Assembly: GCA_002483285.1 (NCBI GenBank)
Contig: DLHP01000002.1
Location: 1 to 38,964, forward strand
Origin: Flavobacterium sp. UBA7665
GTDB taxonomy: Bacteria > Bacteroidota > Bacteroidia > Flavobacteriales > Flavobacteriaceae
DNA length: 38,964 nucleotides
Reading direction: 5' to 3'
Part shown: positions 1-8,453 of the stretch, piece by piece
Position numbering within the stretch: the stretch's first letter is position 1
Layout of the letters: every line of letters starts with the position of its first letter
Translations under genes and position numbers: made by a program
Notes under the pieces: model-generated
Told to the model about the DNA's origin: nothing
The model's database searches: none
What the model saw: only the letters and a program-made list of their open reading frames with translations

Positions 1-303
1 GAAAAATAAAATAAACACTTCCTACCTGGTGCGACGTCAAATTAGAATCGTAGAAAACAACGAAGAAAAGCGGCATCGGAGGGCGTGAGAGTCGAGCCTG
101 CAAGGCGAGCGGCTTAGCCCGGAGACCGCTTTCTGAGGTAGTTTTCGAGATTGTAATTTGGTCGCTAAGGCATTTTTGCTTCTTTTGTTGCCAGACAAAA
201 GAAGGCCCTCGCGGCAGCGATAGCCCCGATTGCAGCGGATATCCTTTTTAAACGACCATCGAGAGTTTAAAAAGATAGCAGCGTAAAGCGGGAACCAGCT
301 CCC
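1..303. other. gene-free left edge with flavobacterial intergenic repeat
   Basis: I see no credible gene here. Open frames on either strand lack family-like sequence. The stretch after about 205 is a GC-richer block of the kind found repeatedly between genes in Flavobacterium genomes (recognised from memory, not searched). It follows a hairpin at 179-204. It could be a structured RNA or a REP-like repeat; the Rfam Flavo-1 motif is one possibility I could not test. Confidence 0.4.
179..204. repeat. perfect 10-bp hairpin, flavobacterial repeat
   Basis: Arms CTTCTTTTGT and ACAAAAGAAG are exact complements around the loop TGCCAG. A near-identical hairpin (arms TTTCTTTTGT and ACAAAAGAAA, also with a 6-base loop) lies at the other end of the window at 38909-38934, so this is a repeated element and not a one-off terminator. 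Confidence 0.6.
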
Positions 304-330
304 AAAAAAAAAAGCGCTACAAGTAGCGCC
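304..330 (-). terminator. rho-independent terminator after the GH130/GT4/acidic-protein operon
   Basis: Read on the minus strand, a perfect 7-bp stem GCGCTAC/GTAGCGC with a 2-base loop is followed by a run of ten T. It begins a few bases after the stop codon of the small acidic protein gene and so closes the three-gene transcription unit that begins at 4144. Confidence 0.85.
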
Positions 331-334
331 TTCC

Positions 335-685
335 CTATTCCTGATCTTCTTCAAGATCATTATGATTATCCCCACCAATACTATAATGGTTATTCTCCTC
401 ATCTTCACTCCCAATATCTTCAAGCGAATCGTCCAGCTCAGCGCCTGGAATATCAAGGTCGCTACCCGATACGTCGTCTTCGAAACCTTTTTCATTGGGT
501 GTTTCCCGGGTTTCGATGGCGTCTACCGATTTGGTTGCCGTTGGATTTTCGGGATCGATGTCGGATTCCTTTTTGTTCATCGCGTAAATGTCTTCACTAG
601 GCGGATACTCGGGATAGCCCGGGAAATCGGTGTCTTGTTCTTTGTTCGGATTTACCGATTCTGAATGTTTTTCTGGATTTTTCAT
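335..685 (-). CDS. small acidic hypothetical protein
   Basis: 116 residues, very rich in Asp, Glu, Asn, Ser and Pro, with almost no hydrophobic stretches, no cysteine and no signal peptide. It is predicted to be soluble and largely disordered. I recognise no domain. Similar short acidic proteins are common hypotheticals in Flavobacterium, but no function can be assigned. It follows the GT4 gene by 17 bp and ends at a strong terminator, so it is probably co-transcribed with the mannoside genes. Whether it has any link to their chemistry is unknown. Confidence 0.7.
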   Translation of the reverse strand: MKNPEKHSESVNPNKEQDTDFPGYPEYPPSEDIYAMNKKESDIDPENPTATKSVDAIETRETPNEKGFEDDVSGSDLDIPGAELDDSLEDIGSEDEENNHYSIGGDNHNDLEEDQE

Positions 686-702
686 GGTTGTATTTTTAAA
701 GG

Positions 703-3087
703 TTATTGCACAATGCGCAACTGGAAATGGTGGTTTTTCCTGAGGTAATCCATTTTCACACCAGCCACTTTGGGTGCCACCGGCTGAGACTTGACGAAAT
801 ATTGGTTTATGAACAATCGCGCGACCAGATAACTTAGCGTAGATTCGGCGCCTTGGTTTAGGTTTACGTGCGTGTCTTCAAGGCCATCGAAACAACCGCC
901 GGTGCACGGGTTGTACACAATCTGGTTCAGGTAATTTTTACCCAGGAACCAATCAAAGGCGATGCGCATTTTTTTGAGGTAGCTTTCGTCCTTGAACACC
1001 TCATAGAATTTTCCGAGCGCAAGAATCGTATAAGCCACGTCTATGGGTTGCTCGCCCGCGCGATTTTCGGGAACGAGTTCTTCTCCCATCTGCATCCAGC
1101 CGCGGTTTGATATTACTTTAATACGGTCTTCCCTAAAGATTTTGGTCAATAGAAAATCAAACGATTTTTTAGCAACGGATCGGTACACTTCGTTGCCCGT
1201 CGCAAGGTACGCCATGAGCATCGCCTCGGGCAGCAAACTGTTGGCATAGGTTAGATAGGTTTCGTACCATTCCCAGCCCTCTTTGGCCTCGTGGCGGTAC
1301 ATCTGTACCATGCGGTTGGCAAGTAGCCTAATCAGCTCCACATCCTGCTCCGACTGTTTTTTGAGGTTTTTGTAATACAATCCTTTGATGGTAAAGGCCA
1401 TGGCGCGTGTCGAATAGACCTTGTCTGCGTTCTTTAGCGCCTTGCGCATCAAGAGCTCGGCCTTCATTACCAAATCTACCGGAAAAATGTAACCCTTTGA
1501 TATCAGGTAACCCAATGCCCAGATGGCGCGACCATTAGAATCGGCTAGGTTGGTCTCATTATTTTGCTCGGTAAACTCATGGTTTATATCCACATAATTG
1601 AGGAAATAACCATCGGGGCGCATGCAAAATGCGATGAAGTTGAAATAGGTTTCAATGAGCTTTAAATCCTCGTCATCGCGCGTTTGCTCGTAGTGTTTGC
1701 AAAGGGTAATCATGGCGCGGGCATTGTCATCTAAGGTATAACCCGAGGCCGGATCGGGATGGTTGATCACAGAAAACTGGTACATCCCAAAATCGGTTGT
1801 CATGTTTTTGACGTGTTTGAGGTTGATCTCAGGAATCCGATACTGCAACTGCAAACGATTGTCGGTCACCTTGTTGAACAATATAGCGTGTGCCAAAGCC
1901 GAGTTCTCCCAAGAATTGGGTACAATCTTATGCAGGCCATTGATACTTTTTACTTTACGCAGTTCCTCGTCGGCGAGCAACAGGTTGACTTCTTTGGCCA
2001 ATTGCGCCGAATCGCCAAAATCGATTATGGTGCCGGTGTCATTGCTCAGGACTTCGGTTGCATGTGGGATTGGCGTTGAAATAATCGGGCAACCGCAACT
2101 GATGGCGTACGAAAAGGTACCACTAACGGCTTGGTTCGGATCTTTTGAAGTGAACAAATAAATGTCGGTGAGTTGTAAATATTCGAGCAATTCCTCGAGC
2201 GTCAAAAAACGGTTGATGAATTGCACGTTGTTTTCGAGACCGAGGTTTTCAATCGTCTCGATGAGTTGGTTGCGGTAGGCTTCCCCTTCATTTTTCACGA
2301 CTCCCGGATGCGTCTTGCCGATAATCAGGAACATCGTTTCGGGATTCTGGCTAACGACTTCTGGCAATGCATTCAAGGTGGTCTCGATGCTTTTTCCCGA
2401 ACTCAGCAATCCAAACGTAGACAGTATTTTTTTGCCTTCAAGCCCATATTTTGCCTTGAGCTGTTGCTTGTCGGTGTGTTCTACGAGATGGGTGCCGTGA
2501 CCGATGACGGTGATCTTATCGGCAGCAATATCATAATCCCTGGCCAAAATCACAGCCGACGATTGCGTCATCACGATCAACCCTTCTACCCGTTCTGATA
2601 GCAGTTGTACATTGCGGCGAAGTAGTTCGTCCGGACGTGGCAATACCGTATGGAAAACCAGTGTGACGGGCTTGCTGAGTTTTTCAAGAAACAGCCTGAA
2701 ATCGTCTTCGTTGGTTCTAAACAAGCCAAATTCGTGCTGGATCAGGACCATTTTAATCTCGCGGTTGTTGTTGATGGATTCGGCCAACTCACGGTATGAT
2801 GCAGACTTGTCGGTCTCGAGTATGTAATCTACTTCTTCGGGATAGCGGTGCTGTTCGTTTTGGTTATTGAGCGCACAGATGCTGATGTCGAACGAACGCG
2901 CGAATTGTTGATTCAGCGCCTTAATCAAATCTTGTGTATAGGTAGCAATGCCACATTCACGCGGCGGATATGAGGCAATAAAAAGGATTTTCGACGTTTG
3001 GCCTGCAGTCTGGTCGTTGGTTGCAACAGGCTGTCGCAATACGCTATTGTAATCGGTAAGCGCCCGGGCGTTTGAATCAGTTCTCAT
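703..3087 (-). CDS. GT4-family glycosyltransferase with C-terminal helical (glycosidase-like) domain
   Basis: 794 residues. The N-terminal part (about 30-420) is a GT-B glycosyltransferase of family 4. It has a first Rossmann strand with SYPPRECGIATYT, a second domain beginning near ILSTFGLLSSGKSIE, and the donor-site region around SGTFSYAISCGCPIISTPIPHATEVL, where the usual acidic ExxxxxxxE pair is not obvious. Residues about 440-775 form a second region with repeated helical motifs (GYTLDDNARAM, DSNGRAIWALGY, PIDVAYTILALGKFYE), resembling an alpha/alpha toroid of carbohydrate enzymes. No signal peptide or membrane segment is visible, so it is predicted to be cytoplasmic. Its start overlaps the GH130 gene by 11 bp, which suggests translational coupling. 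GT4/GH130 pairs occur in Bacteroidota and are thought to act on mannosides. Substrate and product are inferred, not shown. Confidence 0.85.
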   Translation of the reverse strand: MRTDSNARALTDYNSVLRQPVATNDQTAGQTSKILFIASYPPRECGIATYTQDLIKALNQQFARSFDISICALNNQNEQHRYPEEVDYILETDKSASYRELAESINNNREIKMVLIQHEFGLFRTNEDDFRLFLEKLSKPVTLVFHTVLPRPDELLRRNVQLLSERVEGLIVMTQSSAVILARDYDIAADKITVIGHGTHLVEHTDKQQLKAKYGLEGKKILSTFGLLSSGKSIETTLNALPEVVSQNPETMFLIIGKTHPGVVKNEGEAYRNQLIETIENLGLENNVQFINRFLTLEELLEYLQLTDIYLFTSKDPNQAVSGTFSYAISCGCPIISTPIPHATEVLSNDTGTIIDFGDSAQLAKEVNLLLADEELRKVKSINGLHKIVPNSWENSALAHAILFNKVTDNRLQLQYRIPEINLKHVKNMTTDFGMYQFSVINHPDPASGYTLDDNARAMITLCKHYEQTRDDEDLKLIETYFNFIAFCMRPDGYFLNYVDINHEFTEQNNETNLADSNGRAIWALGYLISKGYIFPVDLVMKAELLMRKALKNADKVYSTRAMAFTIKGLYYKNLKKQSEQDVELIRLLANRMVQMYRHEAKEGWEWYETYLTYANSLLPEAMLMAYLATGNEVYRSVAKKSFDFLLTKIFREDRIKVISNRGWMQMGEELVPENRAGEQPIDVAYTILALGKFYEVFKDESYLKKMRIAFDWFLGKNYLNQIVYNPCTGGCFDGLEDTHVNLNQGAESTLSYLVARLFINQYFVKSQPVAPKVAGVKMDYLRKNHHFQLRIVQ

Positions 3088-4144
3088 GTGTTTGTATTTT
3101 ATTGTGCAGTAGTTCGTTCAATAAGTCCTCCGTATTCACCGATGCGCAGGCGATTCGCTCATCGGCGGCACCGTAATAAATGTAAAGTGTGTCCCCGAAA
3201 ATAGCGGCACCCGATGGAAAACAAACATTGTGTACATAGCCGGTAAGTTCCCAATCCTGGTCGGGTTGGAACAAGCCATAGGGCAGCCTCGCGATTTCCT
3301 TTCTCGGATCCTCCAAATCAAGCAACGTCACGCACGCGCAATACACATAACCATTGAGCGATTCGTGTACGCCGTGGTAGATCATGAGCCAACCGTGCTC
3401 CGTTTCAATCGGTGGACAACCGCCACCGATATAATTGCGCTCATGCGGAAATTTGCCTTCCAGCAAGATGTGTTCGTCGAGATTTTTTAGGTACGTTTCC
3501 CAAAATTCGGGTGTGAGGTCATCAATCTCACGAATGCCAGTGACAATCTGGATGCCCGGCTTGATGCGATGGATGAACGCCAAATCACCGTTAATTCGCC
3601 TCGGAAAAAACATTACATTTTTGTCCCAAATCAGCATTTTGCTTCGATCCTTTTCATGCACATTCTCGTGCTGGTTGAAACGGTAGTATTTGTTTTTAAG
3701 CAGGCCTTTGGGCTTGGTCAAATCCACGAAAGTGTCATAACTCACCTTGGGCACAATCACGCCTTTCTTGTCAAAATGTTTCAGGTCTTTCGATACGGCA
3801 AGACAACCCAATGCGTTAATGCCGTCGTAGGCTGTATAGGTCAGGTAGTATAAATCGTCTATTTTTACAATCCTGGGATCTTCAATGCCGTGCGATTCAT
3901 AATCGGCATCGGCTTCAATGAGCGGCTTGTCCATCCGAATTTCAACTTCTGTCGGGCCGTCGAGCCTGGCATAGCCGATGGTAGAATAATTGCCTTGCTT
4001 TACCGCACGGTAAAATACATGCACTTTCCCGCCTTCTGCGATACACGCCGGATTGAGGACACCCGCATTTTCGAATTCCAAATCGGTCTTGTCCAATATA
4101 ATCCCCAATTTGCTGACCTTAAGCTGCGAATTTACCTTTAACAT
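3077..4144 (-). CDS. GH130 family beta-mannoside phosphorylase or mannosidase
   Basis: 355 residues, the normal length for GH130. The five-bladed propeller family signature is clear: LNPACI and HVFYRAV near the N-terminus, SHGIEDPRI at about 84-92 with the conserved general-acid Asp at 89, a central NVMFFPRRING segment, GGGCPPIETEHGWLMIYHGV, and YGAADERI near the end. Characterised relatives phosphorolyse beta-1,4- or beta-1,2-mannosides to mannose-1-phosphate, while a subset are plain mannosidases. The sequence alone does not let me choose. No signal peptide, so it is probably cytoplasmic. It is the first gene of a unit with the GT4 protein, which hints at interconversion of a mannose-containing oligosaccharide. 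A nested inverted repeat lies 65 bp upstream. Confidence 0.88.
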   Translation of the reverse strand: MLKVNSQLKVSKLGIILDKTDLEFENAGVLNPACIAEGGKVHVFYRAVKQGNYSTIGYARLDGPTEVEIRMDKPLIEADADYESHGIEDPRIVKIDDLYYLTYTAYDGINALGCLAVSKDLKHFDKKGVIVPKVSYDTFVDLTKPKGLLKNKYYRFNQHENVHEKDRSKMLIWDKNVMFFPRRINGDLAFIHRIKPGIQIVTGIREIDDLTPEFWETYLKNLDEHILLEGKFPHERNYIGGGCPPIETEHGWLMIYHGVHESLNGYVYCACVTLLDLEDPRKEIARLPYGLFQPDQDWELTGYVHNVCFPSGAAIFGDTLYIYYGAADERIACASVNTEDLLNELLHNKIQTHEN

Positions 4145-4208
4145 ATGCGTAATTTTATGGGTTAAATGGCAACGGTTTTGCTGTCCGATTGCCGATTTTG
4201 ATCGTATC

Positions 4209-4238
4209 GTAAAGTTCGGCTACAAGCCGTCGCTTTAC
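4209..4238. repeat. nested inverted repeat upstream of the GH130 gene
   Basis: GTAAAG (4209-4214) and CTTTAC (4233-4238) enclose CGGCT (4217-4221) and AGCCG (4225-4229). This gives 6-bp and 5-bp stems separated by a small internal loop and capped by 3 bases. It lies about 65 bp before the start of the GH130 gene. There is no T-run, so it is unlikely to be a simple terminator. It could be an operator or a leader RNA hairpin. Confidence 0.5.
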
Positions 4239-4306
4239 TTTATAACACTTTTGCAATAAGTTACACTTTGCCCAGTTTAACAGTGTGGAATCGTTGGGCG
4301 TAGTGC

Positions 4307-4335
4307 AAAAAAAAAATCTCCATAGCAGGAGATTT
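4307..4335 (-). terminator. rho-independent terminator after the PepSY-like gene
   Basis: On the minus strand an 8-bp perfect stem AAATCTCC/GGAGATTT with a 6-base loop runs into about ten T. It sits 24 bp after the stop codon at 4360. Confidence 0.85.
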
Positions 4336-4359
4336 CTTCAAGGGTATAATTCTTTTTCA

Positions 4360-4791
4360 CTATAAGATTTTCTGTGTCTTGAGGTATTTTCCGTTGGCGT
4401 CAAAAATCAGGTCGGTACCGTTAATTTCTACGGCATAATTGACGGTGCCTTTTGGATTGATAATCCGGAGCACTTTGTCTACAACGGCGCCGCGATGGTT
4501 TTTATCGAGGTATTCCCTGATGGCACCAGGTAGTGCTTCCATGGCGGCCTTGGCATCTTTGACCACTGGCGTACCCGATTTGGTGTAGGTAAAAGTGCGC
4601 GGCGTCTTATTGACCATACACTTGGCCTGGTAACAACCTTTTTCTTTTCGCCATTGCGGATTGCCAACCCCTGGATTGGCTTTTCTGAAAGCAATCATCA
4701 CGGCTTCGGGAACTTCCCTGATTTCTAATCTCTGGGCTTGCATGTTACCCGCAAAAAGAAGCAACACGGCCATTAGCGTAATATTTTTCAT
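4360..4791 (-). CDS. secreted PepSY-like (DUF2874-type) protein
   Basis: 143 residues from the ATG at 4791. An in-frame TTG lies three codons upstream, but the ATG gives a cleaner signal peptide (MKNITLMAVLLLFAGNMQAQ), so I prefer it. The mature part carries the pattern of small Bacteroidota periplasmic PepSY-like proteins: VPEAVMIAFRKANPG followed by W, then a second half-repeat with LPGAIREYLDKNHRGAVVDKVLRI and a terminal YLKTQK. Such proteins are thought to be inhibitor- or binding-like modules, but no function is proven. It is a single-gene unit with its own terminator. Upstream, an inverted pair GTTAC/GTAAC at 4850-4866 could be a regulatory site, but this is weak. Confidence 0.75.
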   Translation of the reverse strand: MKNITLMAVLLLFAGNMQAQRLEIREVPEAVMIAFRKANPGVGNPQWRKEKGCYQAKCMVNKTPRTFTYTKSGTPVVKDAKAAMEALPGAIREYLDKNHRGAVVDKVLRIINPKGTVNYAVEINGTDLIFDANGKYLKTQKIL

Positions 4792-4934
4792 CTCCTTCAA
4801 TTTAGTGGTCTTCGTTGAAACAAAGTTGCTTACAAAAAAGGCGGGAAGTGTTACGCAATTTGTAACAAAAATTACAGCATTACAAATTGGTTAACTATCG
4901 GCTGAAGATTCAACGCTTGCTGTTAGAACAGAAA

Positions 4935-5669
4935 TTATTTATAACGGCTTTTGATTTTATTGAGCTCCAATGCATCTAAAATACCCGCTTGGCTCGCGGT
5001 GTTGTTGAAATACACGTAGGCTTTTTCCCAATTTGTAAGGGCAATCGCTTCCTTTAGTTGCCTAAGATCGTCTTCGGGGTAATCCGATTGGAATAACCTT
5101 GGCACACCATGCATCCTAAAGTAACCGATACTGCTGGTTTGGACCAAGGTGTTGGGTAAGTTTGGGTAACTGACATTGCAAAAGGTCACGTTCTTCTCGG
5201 CGAGTGCCTCATAAACTTCGGGACACCACCAGGTTTCATTGCGAAACTCAATCACATTGCAAAAATCGGCATTCATATAACTCAGGACCAGCGCCAAGCG
5301 ATAAGGTGTAAACGCTACACTTGGCGGCAATTGAAACAAAACACACCCCAGCTTTTTCCCAAGTCCCTTGTGGCAATTGCCATAGAATTCATCGGCTTCC
5401 TGGTGGCAATCGGTAAATTGTTTGAGGTGCGTGATGATTTTAGGTGCGTTGACGGCGAATGTAAAATCATCGGGGGCTTTCTGGTACCACGATTGCAGGC
5501 TTTTCAAAGTAGGAAATCGATAGAAACTCGAATTGATTTCGTACGTATTAAAATGCTCACAGTAAAAGGAAAACCATTCGCTTTTGGGCAGTGCTTCGGG
5601 ATAAAAAATCCCTTTCCAGTACCTATTATTGAAGGTCGAGCAGCCGATATCTATAAGTGGTTTTTTCAT
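4935..5669 (-). CDS. DUF72 (YecE-like) domain protein
   Basis: 244 residues. The family signature is clear: an N-terminal IDIGCSTFNNRYWKGIFYPE, then HFNTYEINSSFYRFPT, FTFAVNAPKIITH, LGCVLFQLPPS, IEFRNETWW, YFRMHG and the C-terminal AYVYFNNT. These are characteristic positions of the TIM-barrel-like DUF72 fold (PF01904). The biochemical role of the family is unknown, although the fold suggests a hydrolase or isomerase. It is predicted to be cytoplasmic and to stand alone: the genes on both sides are separated by more than 130 bp. Confidence 0.9.
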   Translation of the reverse strand: MKKPLIDIGCSTFNNRYWKGIFYPEALPKSEWFSFYCEHFNTYEINSSFYRFPTLKSLQSWYQKAPDDFTFAVNAPKIITHLKQFTDCHQEADEFYGNCHKGLGKKLGCVLFQLPPSVAFTPYRLALVLSYMNADFCNVIEFRNETWWCPEVYEALAEKNVTFCNVSYPNLPNTLVQTSSIGYFRMHGVPRLFQSDYPEDDLRQLKEAIALTNWEKAYVYFNNTASQAGILDALELNKIKSRYK

Positions 5670-5890
5670 TGAAAGATCTATAGGTGCAAGGCAAAACCCG
5701 CATAGTTACGCACCCGTAATTGATTGATGTATTCCATTCTTGTCCTGGAAGAAATCAAAATTCGCCTTTCAAATCTTAAATTGGGTTACGGTATTTGGCG
5801 CATAGGTTACAATATTTCGGCGTCATCCCAACGCTGACGATAGTGTGGAGAATCAACCTGGGTTGCGCCGAAAGACCAACAAGGAACTAT

Positions 5891-5916
5891 AAAAAAAGCC
5901 ACCTTTTCGGGTGGCT
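5891..5916 (-). terminator. rho-independent terminator after the metalloprotease gene
   Basis: On the minus strand, stem AGCCACC/GGTGGCT with a 6-base loop followed by seven T. It begins just after the stop codon at 5922. Confidence 0.9.
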
Positions 5917-5921
5917 CTGGT

Positions 5922-8105
5922 TTACTGTTTCAATATCTTAAAATGCGCTTCTTTGTCCTTGAATTTGAGCTTAAAGAAGTAGGTTCCCGAAGCAAAGCCA
6001 GACAAGTCAACCTTGACTTCAAAAGCTTTTTCATTGCCACGGTAGAGCAATTGCCCAAGGCTATTGTAAACCTCCACTGCCCCAATCGGCGTATGCGAAA
6101 CAATACCCACTATGCCAGTAGTAGGGTTTGGCGAATAGCTAAAATCAATATTGGATTCAAAGCCATCGGTAGCAAGCAAATTCGTACAGCTCACCGCGGC
6201 GGCGTATCCGGGACGTAAAACCACATTGTCTGAAGTAAAACGAATCGTGAGCGAACCATCGGCAGCCGTAGACTGGAAAGGCCCGGGAATCGTCGTACCG
6301 CGCAATCCGCCATTGGTCAGGTCGGGTGCCGAGGTAGAGTTACCATCATAAATATACAACCAATCCTGGCCAGAAAGCCAAAAGTCTGTGAAAGTAAGTT
6401 TCAGCTTGGTACCCGGAACACTCGGGATCATCGTACGGACGTAGTTTTCGTTGTGCGAGTGGTTCCCCGAAATGCCGCCCGAATCGGTAATCACAATATT
6501 GCCACTGCAATAGTCGGCTTCGGTAAGGAACATCGATTGCACGGTCTCGGTTGTAATCGAGGCATCGCAATCGGGGCGTACCGTGACTTTATAAAAGGTG
6601 TTCGGTAACAAATCTGTCACCGTGAATTGGATTCCCGTAACAGGTGTCCATATTGGTGTACTCGTATAAGGCACCACAGACAAAAGCCAGTTGGTCGTAT
6701 TAGAAAGCTGGTCCCAACTAATCACGGCTGTAGTAGGTGTAATAAATTCGGTGTTCACACCCACAACGGTGTTGATACAGGTGTTGATACAATCGGTACT
6801 CAGGCAAGTGGCGCCATTTACAGCATCCAAAACCCGTTGCTTGGGTTGCGGGCCAAAGCCATTGGCGAGGTTGATCCCGATGCCGTTCACCAGGTGGCAA
6901 TAACTCATAATGCTACCTTTTTGCGATGCCGATGGCAATAACGGCGGTGTGGCCATACAGCCATAGCCTTCTCCACTCGATCCGATAGAGTAAGGACCGC
7001 AACTGTCAATTGGCGAATTGTCACCATTCCAGATGCAAGCGTGTGTATGCGGCGACCCGAGCAAATGCCCGAATTCGTGCGTAACCACCATGATAGTCCA
7101 GGAATAAGTCGGAACCGTGCTAAACCCAAAACTCACATCAGAGTAACTGTAATTGTTTACGCCGCACAAACCATTAATGGTTCTGGCCACACCGCCGAGT
7201 CCGCCGCTATCAATAGAGACCAATTGCCCAACATCGCCGTCAAAAATCGGTCGCTGCTCGTTGAACATATTGAGGTAATCCGACGAGCCTTCCCCGAAAT
7301 AAGGGTCTTGCTCGGTCCAGATGTAAATCGATTTGAGTGCCACGTTGATCCCATCATTGGCGTACAAAGTTTTAACGTTGTTAAAAACCGCCGTCATCCA
7401 GTTGGTCGTATTCGTTGTCGACACGCCGTTGGCACTGTACAGGTCGTAATCCACTTCAAAGTAAAAAGTTACGCATTTGTCTGTAAGCAAAACGTTGTTG
7501 TCGCGTTGTGGTGACGGTCCTGTTACCACCGGATCTTGGGTATGACATTCAAAATCATTCTGGATGGCCATGTCGGCATCAGAGTAAACGATGTATTCGC
7601 TGGTGTTGTTTCGCTTGTTTAACTTACCCACTACGAGGTTATTGAGCGAACGGCTCGAGACCATGCCGGCTAGTTCATTGTTGAAAAAACTGAAAGCCGC
7701 CACCGAAAGGTAATCGCCCTTTACAATGCCGCGGTAATACACGCCAGGATTATAGGCGACGTTCCTGCCTTTGTCGGTATCCACATGGAAACCGTCGGCT
7801 AACACTTCATCTCGGTACAGCTGTAGCGAAATGATTTGGTTCTGGTATGGGATTTCAAGTTCGATAAACGCGTCCTTACGCGCTACCAGTCTTGACAAAT
7901 CCTGTGTTTTTAAAGTCGCCAGTGTGGATTTTGTAACCACCTGATTGATTGGTTCATCGGCAACTGCGCCCGACTCCGCCAAAACCGAATACGGCAGGAA
8001 AGTCTTGTTGGCCGCTACCAACTGGCCTACTTTTTTACCGATTTCGTTCTGTGAAAATGCGACCGTTGAAAGCAGCAGGAAAAAAAGGATTGTAATTTTT
8101 CTCAT
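5922..8105 (-). CDS. T9SS-exported reprolysin-like (M12B-type) zinc metalloprotease
   Basis: 727 residues. Signal peptide at 1-18 (MRKITILFFLLLSTVAFS), then a propeptide-like region to about 200. The catalytic domain contains HEFGHLLGSPH at 343-353, the extended metzincin zinc site with His343, Glu344, His347 and His353, and a Met-turn IMSY with Met400. Several cysteines surround it. A fibronectin type III-like region follows (about 440-530), then a CUB-like domain (about 530-640, with WLYIYDGNS), and a type A sorting domain (about 650-727, with FSYSPNPTTG and ASGTYFFKL) that marks export through the outer membrane by the type IX system. Expected to be a cell-surface or secreted protease for extracellular protein. 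A -7 promoter box lies just upstream and a terminator just downstream, so it is monocistronic. Confidence 0.92.
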   Translation of the reverse strand: MRKITILFFLLLSTVAFSQNEIGKKVGQLVAANKTFLPYSVLAESGAVADEPINQVVTKSTLATLKTQDLSRLVARKDAFIELEIPYQNQIISLQLYRDEVLADGFHVDTDKGRNVAYNPGVYYRGIVKGDYLSVAAFSFFNNELAGMVSSRSLNNLVVGKLNKRNNTSEYIVYSDADMAIQNDFECHTQDPVVTGPSPQRDNNVLLTDKCVTFYFEVDYDLYSANGVSTTNTTNWMTAVFNNVKTLYANDGINVALKSIYIWTEQDPYFGEGSSDYLNMFNEQRPIFDGDVGQLVSIDSGGLGGVARTINGLCGVNNYSYSDVSFGFSTVPTYSWTIMVVTHEFGHLLGSPHTHACIWNGDNSPIDSCGPYSIGSSGEGYGCMATPPLLPSASQKGSIMSYCHLVNGIGINLANGFGPQPKQRVLDAVNGATCLSTDCINTCINTVVGVNTEFITPTTAVISWDQLSNTTNWLLSVVPYTSTPIWTPVTGIQFTVTDLLPNTFYKVTVRPDCDASITTETVQSMFLTEADYCSGNIVITDSGGISGNHSHNENYVRTMIPSVPGTKLKLTFTDFWLSGQDWLYIYDGNSTSAPDLTNGGLRGTTIPGPFQSTAADGSLTIRFTSDNVVLRPGYAAAVSCTNLLATDGFESNIDFSYSPNPTTGIVGIVSHTPIGAVEVYNSLGQLLYRGNEKAFEVKVDLSGFASGTYFFKLKFKDKEAHFKILKQ

Positions 8106-8127
8106 TTCGTAGCAGATTTAATTTTTC

Positions 8128-8135
8128 CAAATATA
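8128..8135 (-). promoter_or_regulatory. putative flavobacterial -7 promoter box
   Basis: TATATTTG on the minus strand matches the Bacteroidota TAnnTTTG -7 consensus, 22 bp before the metalloprotease start codon. No clean TTG box is seen at the expected -33 position. Confidence 0.45.
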
Positions 8136-8188
8136 ACGCGAAGTAATGGAAACGAGCCCGAAATATCGAAAAACGATTGTTAAAAAAA

Positions 8189-8218
8189 AGCCTGCAGCAT
8201 CAAAAGACACTACAGGCT
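8189..8218 (-). terminator. likely terminator of the purine/Moco operon
   Basis: On the minus strand, arms of 9 bp (AGCCTGTAG and CTGCAGGCT, one mismatch) with a 12-base loop are followed by eight T. It lies about 235 bp beyond the moaA stop codon and before the metalloprotease promoter. It is the only terminator-like structure between the two genes. Confidence 0.65.
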
Positions 8219-8453
8219 CCACAAAATAAGAATCAATCTAACAAATCATTCTTTGACGTATTAACGCCCAAGCAACTCTTTTAAGCGAGCATTATGAACA
8301 TAATGTCACCCGTTGGTCCTTATTTTAGATTTTTTTGGCAATACAACTTTGGTTCTTTTTCATAGCAATTCTTGGTCGTATTGTAATTCAAAGATAATTG
8401 GGCGATATCTCGATTTTGTTACACTATTTAAGGAAAAGTTTATGTTTAACCCA
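8219..8453. other. gene-free interval between terminator and moaA
   Basis: About 235 bp of AT-rich sequence with no credible coding frame. TATCTTTG on the minus strand at 8389-8396 fits the TAnnTTTG box, but a terminator-like hairpin lies between it and the next gene, so its role is unclear. Nothing else is seen. Confidence 0.4.

Noticed and set aside
37..495. Plus- or minus-strand protein across the left edge
   Set aside because: It runs through a repeat block and the terminator hairpin, with no family-like sequence.
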